A stretch of 64,000 nucleotides of DNA from Clostridiaceae bacterium (GCA_018378255.1 JAGZXV010000006.1:1-64000), one strand, 5' to 3'; shown: positions 1 to 8,856, counted from the first letter of the stretch. The notes: generated by a model not told the origin, from the letters alone. Translations and numbers: made by a program.

Positions 1-296
1 TGGGAAACGCCGGTATATACGAATTTCTCAACCCCCATGGCCTTAGCCGCTTTTACGACATCTGAAGCCCAGATATCGTACCACTTCATTCCATAATCTT
101 CCGTCACATGGGTGGACTTTCCATATCCCCGGAGCTGGATTTCGATTACATGGTAGCCAAGAGCGGCCAGAGCGGCCGTATAGGAACTGGCGTGTTCAAT
201 GCGGGACCTGGAAGAAAAGATATAGTTATTTCCGGTTCCCCGTTCTTCATAATAAATTTGTACTCCATCGTCAACTTGTATGTAAGGCATAGGCAT
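1..296 (-). CDS. alpha/beta hydrolase, N-terminal part (cut by window edge)
   Basis: The minus strand reads in frame from an ATG at 296, preceded by AGGAGG four bases upstream, to the window edge. The translation begins MPMPYIQVDDGVQIYYEERG and later contains LRGYGKS and WYDIWASD, and it ends at YTGVS. These segments align with the hydrolase at 1877-2740 (IRGYGVS, WYDVWAQD, YGGISHG), so the window cuts the gene just at the nucleophile Ser of G-x-S-x-G. It is the last visible gene of the hydrolase run and is probably a diverged paralogue. The substrate cannot be told. An alternative in-frame ATG lies at 290. Family is seen from the alignment; role is inferred. Confidence 0.8.
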   Translation of the reverse strand, partial: MPMPYIQVDDGVQIYYEERGTGNNYIFSSRSRIEHASSYTAALAALGYHVIEIQLRGYGKSTHVTEDYGMKWYDIWASDVVKAAKAMGVEKFVYTGVS

Positions 297-315
297 TTTC
301 CTCCTGAAATATAGT

Positions 316-1770
316 TTAGCAGAAACCGTTTAATATTACCGGCTCGATTCTGGTGCCTGCATTCTTTTGGGGATCAATCATAACCTGCAGCTCCACCCTG
401 TCTCCATCAAATCTGCAGCAGACTTTATCTGTAGCCATCCGGGATTCGCTGCGGATATAGAATGTGAATTCATTTTCCTTCGTCCAAGCTCCGGTATACA
501 GATTCGCTTTTGAACCGGGAATCAGGTTTAAACGGAAATCACTGGGATTCCTCAAAAAATAAGGTTCATTTTCCAGCCACTCCCCATTTTTTCCTATCAG
601 AAACTTCCTATCGTCCAGACAGACGGCTGCCTGGCTGTCTGTAAATTCAAACCGGACCTTCTTCTTTCCGTCCTCATTACAGGAAAGGCGGTAATCCCTG
701 CCCTGTATCATCTCTTCCACAGGGGAAGACGGTTCCCCTTTGGGGCCCAGATTCAGATGTTTCAGACGGTCTTTCAGCTGCCCGCATGTCTCAGGGTCCT
801 CCGGCAGCGGCCTATGATAGACATGGAACATCACATGGCTGTAGAACAAATGCATCAAAATGCCCTCCCGCGGCTCATTGGCCATGATGGACGCCGTCAT
901 TTCAAATTCCGGCAGCACCAGGGATTTCTGGTTTCTGCCGCCGGACAGTTTGTAACCGCCGATGGCATTTCTCCTGGTATGGAAACCGTAGCCGTTGCAG
1001 GCTTTTTCCACATAATCAGCAGGAACCCTTGGATCCACCGGCGTAGGCAGGTGGCATTGGCCCATCATGTCCGCAAGTTCCGGCTTTAAAAGCTGTTTCC
1101 CCTCATAGCTGCCATGATGGTACAGAAAATCAGCCAGCTTTCCAAAGGCATCGATTGTGATGCTGATGGTGGATGGTTCCGGTTCACCCTGAGGATTTAA
1201 GGTGATGTCCATAGTTTCCCCCATGTGGGACAGCAGTTTTTCTTCCAAATAGGTTTTTAAATCCTTTCCGGTTCTCAGCCGCACCGCCTCAGATACCATA
1301 TGGGGCGTTCCGTTGTTATAGACATAAGTGCTGCCCGGACGGTAGGTCAGGGGAATCCGCATGAATTCCTTAACCCAGTCATTGGTCTCCTTGATTCTGG
1401 AAAATACATCTTTCTCATGGCCGGTGGACATGGTCAGCACGTGGTACATGGTCACCTGGTCCATATTTTCAGGCAGCTCCTCAGGGACGCGGCCGCCGAA
1501 TACGGAAACCAGCGGTTCATTAAGATCGATCAGGCCGTCCTGCATGGCGAACAAAAATGCCAGGCTGCAGAGCGCTTTCCCCGAAGAATACATCCGGTGC
1601 ATGCTCCTGTTCGTAAACGGTGCAAAAGTGCAGCCCACAAACTTCTGATCCCACCGCCTCAGCTCCAGGCTGTGAATCTCCACATTTTCATTTTCACAGG
1701 CATCCAGAAAGTCCAGGATGGACTGTGATGATATTCCAAACTTTTCAGGTGCTTCAAATTGATGTAACAT
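316..1770 (-). CDS. serine hydrolase of the beta-lactamase/penicillin-binding family
   Basis: 484 aa. A Ser-x-x-Lys motif (SSGK, residues 62-65) follows HRMY, and YVYNNG supplies the Tyr-x-Asn element, as in class C beta-lactamase-like esterases and D-aminopeptidases. The last 120 residues form a separate beta-rich tail. No signal peptide is seen, so it is probably cytosolic. The start has AGGAAAGGAG just upstream. It lies 19 bp from the partial hydrolase downstream and is fed from the same strand as the tct genes. It probably cleaves an ester, amide or lactam bond of the imported compound. A true resistance beta-lactamase is unlikely because there is no export signal. Confidence 0.85.
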   Translation of the reverse strand: MLHQFEAPEKFGISSQSILDFLDACENENVEIHSLELRRWDQKFVGCTFAPFTNRSMHRMYSSGKALCSLAFLFAMQDGLIDLNEPLVSVFGGRVPEELPENMDQVTMYHVLTMSTGHEKDVFSRIKETNDWVKEFMRIPLTYRPGSTYVYNNGTPHMVSEAVRLRTGKDLKTYLEEKLLSHMGETMDITLNPQGEPEPSTISITIDAFGKLADFLYHHGSYEGKQLLKPELADMMGQCHLPTPVDPRVPADYVEKACNGYGFHTRRNAIGGYKLSGGRNQKSLVLPEFEMTASIMANEPREGILMHLFYSHVMFHVYHRPLPEDPETCGQLKDRLKHLNLGPKGEPSSPVEEMIQGRDYRLSCNEDGKKKVRFEFTDSQAAVCLDDRKFLIGKNGEWLENEPYFLRNPSDFRLNLIPGSKANLYTGAWTKENEFTFYIRSESRMATDKVCCRFDGDRVELQVMIDPQKNAGTRIEPVILNGFC

Positions 1771-1794
1771 AATTCTCCTTTCCTCTGTATAAAT

Positions 1795-1868
1795 TGAGAA
1801 GCAGCCAGTAAATACCGGCCGCCGCTTCCAAATTCGTTATATCCCAGTGTGATTACTCTATTCGGCAC
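1795..1868 (-). pseudogene. 5' fragment of an alpha/beta hydrolase gene
   Basis: Read on the minus strand from the ATG at 1868, this stretch encodes VITLGYNEFGSGGRYLL. That is nearly the N-terminal segment of the next gene upstream (ITLGYNEFGSGDRYLI). The DNA matches as well: both contain AATTC-TTATATCCCAGTGT on the plus strand. After about 20 codons the similarity stops, and the sequence runs directly into the leader and ribosome site of the serine hydrolase at 1770. It therefore looks like what is left of a third tandem hydrolase copy after deletion or recombination. Confidence 0.7.
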
Positions 1869-1876
1869 TTAAATGC

Positions 1877-2740
1877 CTACAGCAGATTACGCCCATTACA
1901 AAATGCCATAATGTGATTTACAACCTCTTCCCTGTGTTCCAAAAGCACATTGTGGGTGCCGTCGGAAAAGACCACCATTCCGCTGTTTTCCACAGCCTTA
2001 CAGGAGCGCACCATATTGTCAATGGTGCTGATGGGATCCATCATTCCTCCTATAATCAAAACAGGAACTTTGATTTTTTTCAGTTCCTCAATCAGTTCTT
2101 CTTCCGTATTACAGTCCGCAAAAGGCTTTTTAGGGTCCAGCCGGGCAACTTCCGGAGGCATGGTGACCCAAAATTCCCTCTGTTCTTCAATTGCAGCTTC
2201 GATCTTTTCAGGATCGGCCAGCCCGTCTTCTGCCAGCTTTCTAAGCGGCCCTGCCTGACGGTAAACTTTGGCCTCCGCATAGGCTTTCCAGGTTTCCGGG
2301 TCTTCACTTGCCCGGATCGTCTGCATCCGCGCCTCTCCCGTATCCTGTCCGTCCTTGCTGTGGGGGCCGGGCACCCCAGCGAAAAATCCCCTCAGCCGCT
2401 CCGGGTGCAGGCGGCAGATATGCCAGCCGATTCCCGAACCGTGGGAAATGCCTCCATAGAAAAATTTATCAATTCCCATGGCATCCGCGAAATCGCAGGC
2501 GTCCTGGGCCCACACATCGTACCACGTTCCTCCCAGATCTTTGACCGCCTCGGAAGCCGATACCCCATATCCCCGGATCTGCACCTGGAAAACATGGAAT
2601 CCATGTTTTTCCGCCAGATCGATGGTATAGGCGACTTTGCTGTTATGGTTCTGCTGGCAGCTTATCAGATAGCGGTCTCCGCTGCCGAATTCATTATATC
2701 CCAGTGTAATTCCGCTCTTTAATTGTACAGTTTTCTGCAT
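1877..2740 (-). CDS. alpha/beta hydrolase
   Basis: 287 aa from the ATG at 2740. AAGGAGA lies seven bases upstream, which favours this start over the ATG 18 bp further out. The nucleophile elbow is GGISHG with Ser99. An acidic residue follows strand 6 (GGMMDPIS), and a His near the end (SDGTHN) completes the expected triad. IRGYGVS resembles the oxyanion-loop region of haloperoxidase and lactonase-like hydrolases. No export signal is seen. It follows tctA after a terminator-like hairpin, so it may be less expressed than the transporter. It probably acts on the imported substrate. The partial gene at 1-296 is a relative. Confidence 0.87.
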   Translation of the reverse strand: MQKTVQLKSGITLGYNEFGSGDRYLISCQQNHNSKVAYTIDLAEKHGFHVFQVQIRGYGVSASEAVKDLGGTWYDVWAQDACDFADAMGIDKFFYGGISHGSGIGWHICRLHPERLRGFFAGVPGPHSKDGQDTGEARMQTIRASEDPETWKAYAEAKVYRQAGPLRKLAEDGLADPEKIEAAIEEQREFWVTMPPEVARLDPKKPFADCNTEEELIEELKKIKVPVLIIGGMMDPISTIDNMVRSCKAVENSGMVVFSDGTHNVLLEHREEVVNHIMAFCNGRNLL

Positions 2741-2793
2741 AACTGTTCTCCTTAACATTTAAATAGAAACTTTTCCGGGTATTCTTTTGCATG

Positions 2794-2830
2794 AAAAATG
2801 CCGGTCCCCGGAACGTTGGCCGGCATTTTT
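2794..2830 (-). terminator. hairpin terminator or attenuator between tctA and the hydrolases
   Basis: An 11-bp perfect stem, AAAAATGCCGG paired with CCGGCATTTTT, has a 15-base loop and ends in a run of T on the minus strand. It lies 8 bp after the tctA stop and 54 bp before the next hydrolase start. It would end or attenuate transcription of the transporter unit. Confidence 0.75.
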
Positions 2831-2837
2831 ATTCCTG

Positions 2838-4340
2838 TCAGACTGCTTTTGATTTTACTAATTTGGCTTTTATCTTATCTCCGAAAAGATTGTATAAAAG
2901 ACTGATCACTGCCAGAATGATGAACAGACAGGAAATCGGACGGGTAAAGAAATCCCAGATTCCGTGGAAGCCGTTAACAAGACCCTGTCTCAGCTTTGTC
3001 TCCATGGACGCGGCCAGACAGTAAGTCAGCATGAATGGGGCGTCCGGTATTTCAAAATATCTCATTGCCATGCCAAGCAGGCAGAAACACAGGCAGATCA
3101 CAACGCCTGAAAGGTTGCCCTGGCTGATGAATGCGCCCAAAAATGCCACTGCGATAATAGCAGGATACAAAAAATGGGACGGCACTTTCAGAAGCATGGG
3201 GAATAACGGCATTCCGAATACCTGGGCAAACAACACCGCTACCGCTGCAAATATACAGCTTAAGTAAAGCAGATAAACCACATCCGGGTAATCCCTGAGT
3301 AAAGTCGGACCGCAGGAGATTCCGTGGATGGATAACGCTGTTATCATGTAAATAAGAGCCGGAGATCCTGGTATACCCATGGAAATCATGGGGATGAGCG
3401 CCCCTCCGATTACCGCATTGTTGGTAGTTTCACATGCGATGATTCCGGCCGGTTCGCCGTTTCCAAATGTTTCCGGATGTTTGGAACGGTTCTTTTCCGT
3501 GGCGTAGCAGATCATGGATGCAACTCCGCCGCCCAGAGCCGGTAAAAATCCGGTGAATACACCTACCAGGAAGGAACGAATGATATTTCCCACATTGGCA
3601 AGCAAATCGGCAGCCGGGAACTTATAGCGGGAAACCTTTCCGGCTATGGAAGTATCCACTTCTTTATTAAATGCATATTCTTCAATAATCATACGGCCCG
3701 CTATGATTCCAAGCATAGCCACGATCATGCTGACGCCGCCTAACAGATAGGTACTGCCGAATGTAAAACGTTTTGCACCATCGATCGGCGATGAGCCGAC
3801 ACATGAAATAATCAGCGCAAGGGCTACGGAAACGAATCCCTTCATCAGATTATCCTTTGACAGTGCCACTACCATGGTAATTGCAAGAAGCAGCAGGCTG
3901 AAATATTCCCAGGGACCCATTTTACATGCAATCGTGGACAATGGCAGACATGCAATCATCGCAATAATGAGTCCGGGCAGAGTGCCGATAAAGTTACATG
4001 TAACGGCAATACTGAGGGCACGCACGCCTTCGCCCCGCCGCGCCATCGGATATCCCTCCCAGGCTGTCGGAATGGATGCGCCCGTTCCGGGAATACCAAG
4101 CAGAATCGCCCCGATACATCCTCCTGATGTGGACCCGATATAAAGGCTGGCAAGCAGCGCAAGGGCAAGACCCGGTTCCATTTTATAAGTTAACGGTAAA
4201 ATAATAACGGAAGCAGTACCTCCCGATAAACCGGGAATCGCGCCAAGTATCATGCCGAGAACGCCGCCTCCGATGATATATAGCAGCCCTGTAGGGGTAA
4301 GGATCTGCTGCAGTGCTTCTGAAAAAGCTGACCAAACCAT
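2838..4340 (-). CDS. tctA: tripartite tricarboxylate transporter large permease (TctA family)
   Basis: 500 aa and very hydrophobic, with about eleven to twelve membrane segments. The N-terminal repeat begins GGGVLGMILGAIPGLSGGTAS, and the second half contains LPALGGGVASM and IGGALIPMISMGIPGSPA, the Gly/Pro-rich repeats typical of TctA. The family forms the membrane channel of a sodium- or proton-driven uptake system that works with a periplasmic or lipid-anchored TctC. The gene starts 15 bp after tctB, with GGAG-rich sequence upstream. The substrate of the family is usually a di- or tricarboxylate, but the present one is unknown. Confidence 0.95.
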   Translation of the reverse strand: MVWSAFSEALQQILTPTGLLYIIGGGVLGMILGAIPGLSGGTASVIILPLTYKMEPGLALALLASLYIGSTSGGCIGAILLGIPGTGASIPTAWEGYPMARRGEGVRALSIAVTCNFIGTLPGLIIAMIACLPLSTIACKMGPWEYFSLLLLAITMVVALSKDNLMKGFVSVALALIISCVGSSPIDGAKRFTFGSTYLLGGVSMIVAMLGIIAGRMIIEEYAFNKEVDTSIAGKVSRYKFPAADLLANVGNIIRSFLVGVFTGFLPALGGGVASMICYATEKNRSKHPETFGNGEPAGIIACETTNNAVIGGALIPMISMGIPGSPALIYMITALSIHGISCGPTLLRDYPDVVYLLYLSCIFAAVAVLFAQVFGMPLFPMLLKVPSHFLYPAIIAVAFLGAFISQGNLSGVVICLCFCLLGMAMRYFEIPDAPFMLTYCLAASMETKLRQGLVNGFHGIWDFFTRPISCLFIILAVISLLYNLFGDKIKAKLVKSKAV

Positions 4341-4355
4341 ACTCTCACTCCTCTC

Positions 4356-4817
4356 CTATAATCCCAAAATGCCGGTAGGCACACGAATTTGAAATGCATA
4401 AACATATAAACAGTAAAATACTGCGCCAAAAACCACCGCATAAATCAGCGCTTTCCACCAACTGATCTTTCCCCGGCAGAACAACATAACCATTACAAAA
4501 ATCGCGATCGGTGCCGCAAATTTCAATCCAAGAAAATACAAACCCGCCAGATACAAAACATAGCATCCAAACATCATCATTGCCCGGCCAAACTGAGCCT
4601 TCGTCATATACACCTTATCCTTACCTTCCAGTTTGTGAATAAGAAAGTAGATGCCGCAGACAGCAAAAATACCGGCAGCAATAAAAGGAAATGTGCGGGG
4701 ACCAACCTTGGCGAATTCCTCTGTACGAATCTTTATCTTTCCTGACTGAAACACGATGAAAGCAGCCAGTAAAAGGCATACGATTCCAAGCTGGCGATCC
4801 TTACGCAGCTTATTCAT
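4356..4817 (-). CDS. tctB: tripartite tricarboxylate transporter small permease (TctB family)
   Basis: 153 aa with four predicted membrane helices: LGIVCLLLAAFIVFQSG, TFPFIAAGIFAVCGIYF, MMFGCYVLYLAGLYFLG and the pair around LIYAVVFGAVFYCLYVY. The KVGPRTFPF segment after helix 1 is typical of TctB. GGAGG lies upstream of the ATG. It is the small membrane partner of TctA and lies between tctC and tctA as in the standard operon order. Confidence 0.93.
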   Translation of the reverse strand: MNKLRKDRQLGIVCLLLAAFIVFQSGKIKIRTEEFAKVGPRTFPFIAAGIFAVCGIYFLIHKLEGKDKVYMTKAQFGRAMMMFGCYVLYLAGLYFLGLKFAAPIAIFVMVMLFCRGKISWWKALIYAVVFGAVFYCLYVYAFQIRVPTGILGL

Positions 4818-4908
4818 AAAGTCTTACCTCCAGTCAATAAAATACTTATCTGACAGTTACTCTTATAATGATCCGATCGATTACTTCAATCGCTTTATCA
4901 TCCGTTCA

Positions 4909-4930
4909 GGGGGCAGACAGCTTTGCCCCC
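4909..4930 (-). other. stem-loop between tctC and tctB
   Basis: GGGGGCA pairs with TGCCCCC across an eight-base loop in the 130-bp gap after tctC. There is no strong T tract, so it more likely protects the tctC message than ends transcription. Such stem-loops are common where the binding protein must be made in excess of the permeases. Confidence 0.5.
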
Positions 4931-4947
4931 TCTTTGTTGGTTCTGAA

Positions 4948-6030
4948 TTATTCTTTGTTTCCTAAAACTTCACCGATCTTCTCATATTCATCATCGATGA
5001 TTTCCCAGCATTCTTCAATTGTCAGCGGTTCTAATATCTGGTTCTGGGTATCCATGTATTCTTTTAAAAGCTTGCCTTTTTCGCTTGGACTATCGCTGAT
5101 GGCATCTTTAATAGCTTCGTTCCATTTGGCGTTGATGGCCTGTGCAAGGCTGGCGTCGATGTCATTTTTACATGCTAAAAACATAACGGAAGGGACCACA
5201 CAGTCAGACAAATCCTTTTCAGCGTAGCAGGGAATATCGGCTAATTCTTCTTTTACAGAACGTTCATTGCTGAGAGCGACTACAGGAACCAGGTAATCGG
5301 AATACTCGATGGTATCTCTCTGATTCCAGAACACAACGTCCACAATCCCGCCCATTAAGTTCGGTTTGGAATCGCTTCCTTCGGAAATAGTCATCTTCAC
5401 GTCAAGACCGAAATGATCTGCAAATAATGTGGCATATACCTCGCCCACGGTATCAGGAGCGTAAGCAAATCTCACTTTACCCGGATTGGCTTTACAGTAA
5501 TCAACCAGATCTTCCATGGTCTTTACATCAGGTAATGTGGTTTTGGAAACTCCGATAAAGTTAGGAGCTCCGTTGGATGGCAGCATGCCTAAAACCTGGA
5601 AGTCATTTTTCAGGGAGTAATCAAAGGTGCCTGTGATCTCACCGATTACCATCTCATTTCCCGACATATAGAAGGTATATCCGTCTCCGCCCGCAGCATA
5701 TGTTTTTTCCACGCACACGGCTCCGCCGGAAGTAGCATCCGATACCAGAAGGCTTGTGCCGCCGTCTTCGAAAACAATGTCCAAAAGATACTGCTGGGAA
5801 AGGGTAACGCTTCCGCCCGCGGAATTTCTGGTGTAAAACGTGATTTCTTTATCTGTAAACGGCCATTCCGGAAGGTCCTTTGGGGCTTCGGTCTGGGTGC
5901 CTGCACCGGCTGCTGATGCTTTGGTTTCCGCTGCTTTTTCAGTGCCTGCCGGGGCCTTTGAGCCTGAGCCGCAGGCGGTCAGTGCCAGTACCATGGATGT
6001 GGCCAGTAATAATGATAATTTCTTCTTCAT
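4948..6030 (-). CDS. tctC: tripartite tricarboxylate transporter substrate-binding lipoprotein (TctC family)
   Basis: 360 aa. The N-terminus is a lipoprotein signal ending LALTAC with Cys20 as the lipidation site, followed by a low-complexity Ala/Thr/Lys linker. The mature domain starts WPFTDKEITFYTRNSAGG, where TctC proteins normally have the P-x-K-x-I/V..V...PGGG.D motif. The ligand loop is thus altered from that of citrate-binding members. It captures the substrate outside the membrane for TctAB. It is first in the tct unit and is separated from the upstream esterase by three tandem palindromic repeats. Confidence 0.9.
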   Translation of the reverse strand: MKKKLSLLLATSMVLALTACGSGSKAPAGTEKAAETKASAAGAGTQTEAPKDLPEWPFTDKEITFYTRNSAGGSVTLSQQYLLDIVFEDGGTSLLVSDATSGGAVCVEKTYAAGGDGYTFYMSGNEMVIGEITGTFDYSLKNDFQVLGMLPSNGAPNFIGVSKTTLPDVKTMEDLVDYCKANPGKVRFAYAPDTVGEVYATLFADHFGLDVKMTISEGSDSKPNLMGGIVDVVFWNQRDTIEYSDYLVPVVALSNERSVKEELADIPCYAEKDLSDCVVPSVMFLACKNDIDASLAQAINAKWNEAIKDAISDSPSEKGKLLKEYMDTQNQILEPLTIEECWEIIDDEYEKIGEVLGNKE

Positions 6031-6060
6031 AATAACTCTCCTTTTTGGTTTTTAATATTA

Positions 6061-6189
6061 AACGTGAAGGCTTTTTTGAAAATGCCTTGAGGTTTTAAAG
6101 TAAAACGTGAAGGCTTTTTCGAAAATGCCTTGAGGTTTTAAAGTAAAACGTGAAGGCTTTTCTGAAAATGCCTTGGGACTTAATGTAAA
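6061..6189. repeat. three tandem 43-bp palindromic repeats
   Basis: Three head-to-tail copies start at 6061, 6104 and 6147. Each contains GTGAAGGC, a T run, (C)GAAAAT and GCCTTG. Copies 1 and 2 differ by one base, and copy 3 drifts at its end. Each core folds as AAGGC paired with GCCTT. The array fills the gap between the esterase and tctC. The same core recurs at 12132, 13316, 19154 and 33689. Confidence 0.9.
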
Positions 6190-6212
6190 TGATACTTTAT
6201 GTAAATAGCAAC

Positions 6213-7700
6213 TTACTCTAAAAATTCCCCCGCCTCTTTAAACAACGGATAAAAATACTTCATATCCTCCAGCCTAACTCCATCGGCAATATAGGATTCA
6301 TTGCTGATAATCATAGTTTTCCTGTCCTTTTTATCATAAAGCGGCCATTCCGGAAGCCCTGCCCCCATAGGTTCACCGCAGCGTACAAAATTCATCCAGG
6401 TTCTGCGGATGATATAAGCAAGCCGGGCAGACACCAATTCCTCATCCGGGCGGCCGAATATCATCTCGTATTCATTGCCGTGGTGGGCCCGGTTTCCGTT
6501 CTCTTTTCTAAGCATGGTGTGGAACATGTGCACTTCACTGGGTCCCGCCATCGCTTCCGCCACCAGGTTGGCCGGTATTCTGAGCCAGAGATCATTTTTG
6601 ATATCCATATAAATCTCATCCAAAGGCTTATCCGGGTCATTCATCCGGTAGAATTCAATGGCCTTGTCCAAATCCCCGGTCTTCTTCCCGCACTGCCGTT
6701 TCAGGAATTCATACTTTTCTTTCATGTCGAGAGGCCTGAACTGCTGGTCGTATTCCCCGCAGCAGGTTCCGATGATCACATCGATCCCGGCGGCAGCTCC
6801 GTGAACCAACTGCCTGAATCCGTCTTTGGGAATCACGATATCGTCCAGCACCACGGAAAATTCTTTTCTCTCAGAATTAAAAAATCCTGATCTCTGAAGC
6901 TTGACCTGGGCGTCATAAATGTTCTCCGCCGGCAGTTCCAAAAGCTCCTCCAGCGTGGGATTTCCCAGAATATCAAAAAATACGTCTGCCGCTCCCAGGC
7001 TGTCTTCCCAGGACGTGGTTCCCACATCCACCGCAAAGGAGCTGTGCATAATGGCCTTATTAAAATACGGCCTTGATTCCTTCATCATCAGCTGGGCCGA
7101 TATATTGCTGGAGCCGGCGGAATGTCCGAACAGCGTTACATTGTCAGGATTCCCTCCAAAATCGGCAATATTGTCATGAACCCATTTCAGAGCTGCCTGA
7201 AGATCCATCTGAGCCAGGTTGTTGCTGTAACGGCAGCGTCCGCTCTCATCCAGCTTAGATAAATTGAGAGTTGCAAATACCCCCAAACGGTAATTGATTG
7301 TCACCAAAATCACGTCTGGATTTTCATCGATCATCAAATCGCCATTGTACAATGGACGGCTGGCCCCGCCTTTTATGTATGCCCCTCCATATACCCATAC
7401 AAGCACCGCCTTATTCTTGGTAACCAGATCAGCAGTAAAAATGTTCAGGTACAGACAGTCCTCACTTTTTTCCAGCCCCGCATACCTCTCATCCTCATCG
7501 GACTGGACGGGAATCGGTTTATACGCTCCCGCATCAAAAGTTTGTCTGCTGTTTGGCACCTCCCTGGGTGCCTGCCACCTCAACGGCCCCACCGGCGGTT
7601 GGGCAAATGGGATCCCTTTAAAAGCCAGGACACCATTCTTCTCCCTCATGCCCACATAAGTTCCCTTTTGAGTTGTAACTCTAGGCCTCATTATATCCAT
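6213..7700 (-). CDS. carboxylesterase, type B family
   Basis: 495 aa from the ATG at 7700, which has GGAGG six bases upstream. A longer reading to 7841 would run into the iclR promoter and has no ribosome site. The type-B signature EDCLYLNIF is at residues 80-88, the oxyanion segment is VYGGAYIKGG, and the nucleophile elbow is FGHSAG with Ser194. The expected HxxE region is HGNEYEMIFG near the C-terminus. No signal peptide is seen, so it acts on an internalised ester. It is divergent from iclR and heads the tct-hydrolase run, so IclR probably controls it. Confidence 0.93.
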   Translation of the reverse strand: MDIMRPRVTTQKGTYVGMREKNGVLAFKGIPFAQPPVGPLRWQAPREVPNSRQTFDAGAYKPIPVQSDEDERYAGLEKSEDCLYLNIFTADLVTKNKAVLVWVYGGAYIKGGASRPLYNGDLMIDENPDVILVTINYRLGVFATLNLSKLDESGRCRYSNNLAQMDLQAALKWVHDNIADFGGNPDNVTLFGHSAGSSNISAQLMMKESRPYFNKAIMHSSFAVDVGTTSWEDSLGAADVFFDILGNPTLEELLELPAENIYDAQVKLQRSGFFNSERKEFSVVLDDIVIPKDGFRQLVHGAAAGIDVIIGTCCGEYDQQFRPLDMKEKYEFLKRQCGKKTGDLDKAIEFYRMNDPDKPLDEIYMDIKNDLWLRIPANLVAEAMAGPSEVHMFHTMLRKENGNRAHHGNEYEMIFGRPDEELVSARLAYIIRRTWMNFVRCGEPMGAGLPEWPLYDKKDRKTMIISNESYIADGVRLEDMKYFYPLFKEAGEFLE

Positions 7701-7763
7701 TTTTTCCTCCTTCCCGCCGCCAAATAAAAGCAGCATTATGTTCCAATTATTTCCTCCTATGTA

Positions 7764-7792
7764 TTGACTTCTTAATATATATGTCTTAATAT
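7764..7792 (+). promoter_or_regulatory. promoter of iclR in the divergent iclR/esterase region
   Basis: TTGACT and TAATAT are separated by 17 bp, with the iclR ATG 30 bp downstream. The interval is AT-rich and contains overlapping TTAATAT/ATATTAA dyads that could bind IclR. The esterase leader lies on the other side, so one operator could govern both directions. Confidence 0.6.
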
Positions 7793-7821
7793 TAATACAG
7801 CAACGAACGGAGGAATGAAAA

Positions 7822-8610
7822 ATGCAAAAAAAAGAAAGCAATTCATCTCAACAATCCATCGAGAGAGCTTTGAAATTATTAACAATCATGGGCGACAGCA
7901 GAACCGCCATGAATGTGACTGAAATCAGCAAAATACTCAATATATCCCGAAGCACCGCCTATGCAATGCTGAATGTCATGACAGACATGAACTTTCTGTC
8001 CAAAGACCCGGCCACAGGAAAATATTTCCTCGGATATGAAATTTTCATATTGGGATCGAAGTTCCGTATTAAATACAGTCATCTGCTTCCATGTGACGAT
8101 TACCTGAAAGGCTTTGTAAAACAGACCACAGTGCAGCTGAACCAGGTCAGCCTTACAGTTCTTCAGCAGGATTATATGGTTCTGAAATTTCTGAGTAAAA
8201 TCCTCTCCACTGCCATGAACCAGTTTGCAGAACAGAGAATCATTCCTGCCTTCTGTACGGCCAGCGGCAAAGTGCTTCTCGCCTCCCTTTCCGAGGCGGA
8301 ACAGAAGAATGCGTTGGAGCATCAAAATCTCTACCCTTATACCTCTTCCACCATCACGGACCCGGATAAAATCCTCCAGCAGTTAAAAGAAATTGCTGCC
8401 CAGGGATATGGGGTGGATATCGAAGAGTTTTCCAATTTTGAGATTAACCTGGCCGCTCCTATAAAGGATTATTCCGGAAAAACAGTGGCCGCCGTTAACC
8501 TTTCAGTACCAAAACTGATCTATCAAAACCGGTATCAGGAATATATCCAGTTAGCCATCGCGCTTGGCCAGGAGTTATCATCCCTCTTGGGATACTGGAA
8601 TACCTTCTGA
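7822..8610 (+). CDS. IclR-family transcriptional regulator
   Basis: 262 aa. The N-terminal winged helix-turn-helix spans about residues 12-75 (SIERALKLLTIMGD, then VTEISKILNISRSTAYAMLNVM). The C-terminal IclR effector domain contains FCTASGKVLLA, and GYGVDIEEF is followed by NLAAPIKDYSGKTVAAVNLS. GGAGG lies eight bases before the ATG. IclR proteins sense aromatic or small organic acids and control divergent catabolic operons. Here the divergent operon is the esterase-tct-hydrolase set. A Rho-independent terminator follows. Confidence 0.93.
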   Translation: MQKKESNSSQQSIERALKLLTIMGDSRTAMNVTEISKILNISRSTAYAMLNVMTDMNFLSKDPATGKYFLGYEIFILGSKFRIKYSHLLPCDDYLKGFVKQTTVQLNQVSLTVLQQDYMVLKFLSKILSTAMNQFAEQRIIPAFCTASGKVLLASLSEAEQKNALEHQNLYPYTSSTITDPDKILQQLKEIAAQGYGVDIEEFSNFEINLAAPIKDYSGKTVAAVNLSVPKLIYQNRYQEYIQLAIALGQELSSLLGYWNTF

Positions 8611-8656
8611 TATACTCGTTTTTGTTTCCTGTCATTTTCATAAGAAACAGGGGGTT

Positions 8657-8695
8657 CTCCCGGGTTTTTGGCTTTGCCAAAAGCCCGGGAGTTTT
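8657..8695 (+). terminator. Rho-independent terminator after iclR
   Basis: CTCCCGGG-TTTTGGC pairs with GCCAAAA-CCCGGGAG around a TTT loop with one T-G wobble, followed by TTTT. It is 46 bp after the iclR stop. Confidence 0.85.
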
Positions 8696-8856
8696 CCGTA
8701 AAGTATAACCCGGCTTAAAGGATATATTTTACGGCACATTGTACAGTTATCTTTGTACAAGGTTTGGTTTTATATACAAAATATATAATACTTCCCATTT
8801 TTTGTCAATAGTACTGTATTGTTATTAACTCTCTTATTTTCATATATTAATTCACT

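Noticed and set aside
1913..2722. 269-codon plus-strand frame opposite the alpha/beta hydrolase
   Set aside because: Shadow frame of the real gene; composition unlike a protein.
6061..6189. CRISPR-like array
   Set aside because: The repeats are directly adjacent with no unique spacers and no cas genes are present.
7701..7841. 47-residue N-terminal extension of the carboxylesterase
   Set aside because: It would run into the divergent iclR start and promoter, while a perfect ribosome site supports the ATG at 7700.
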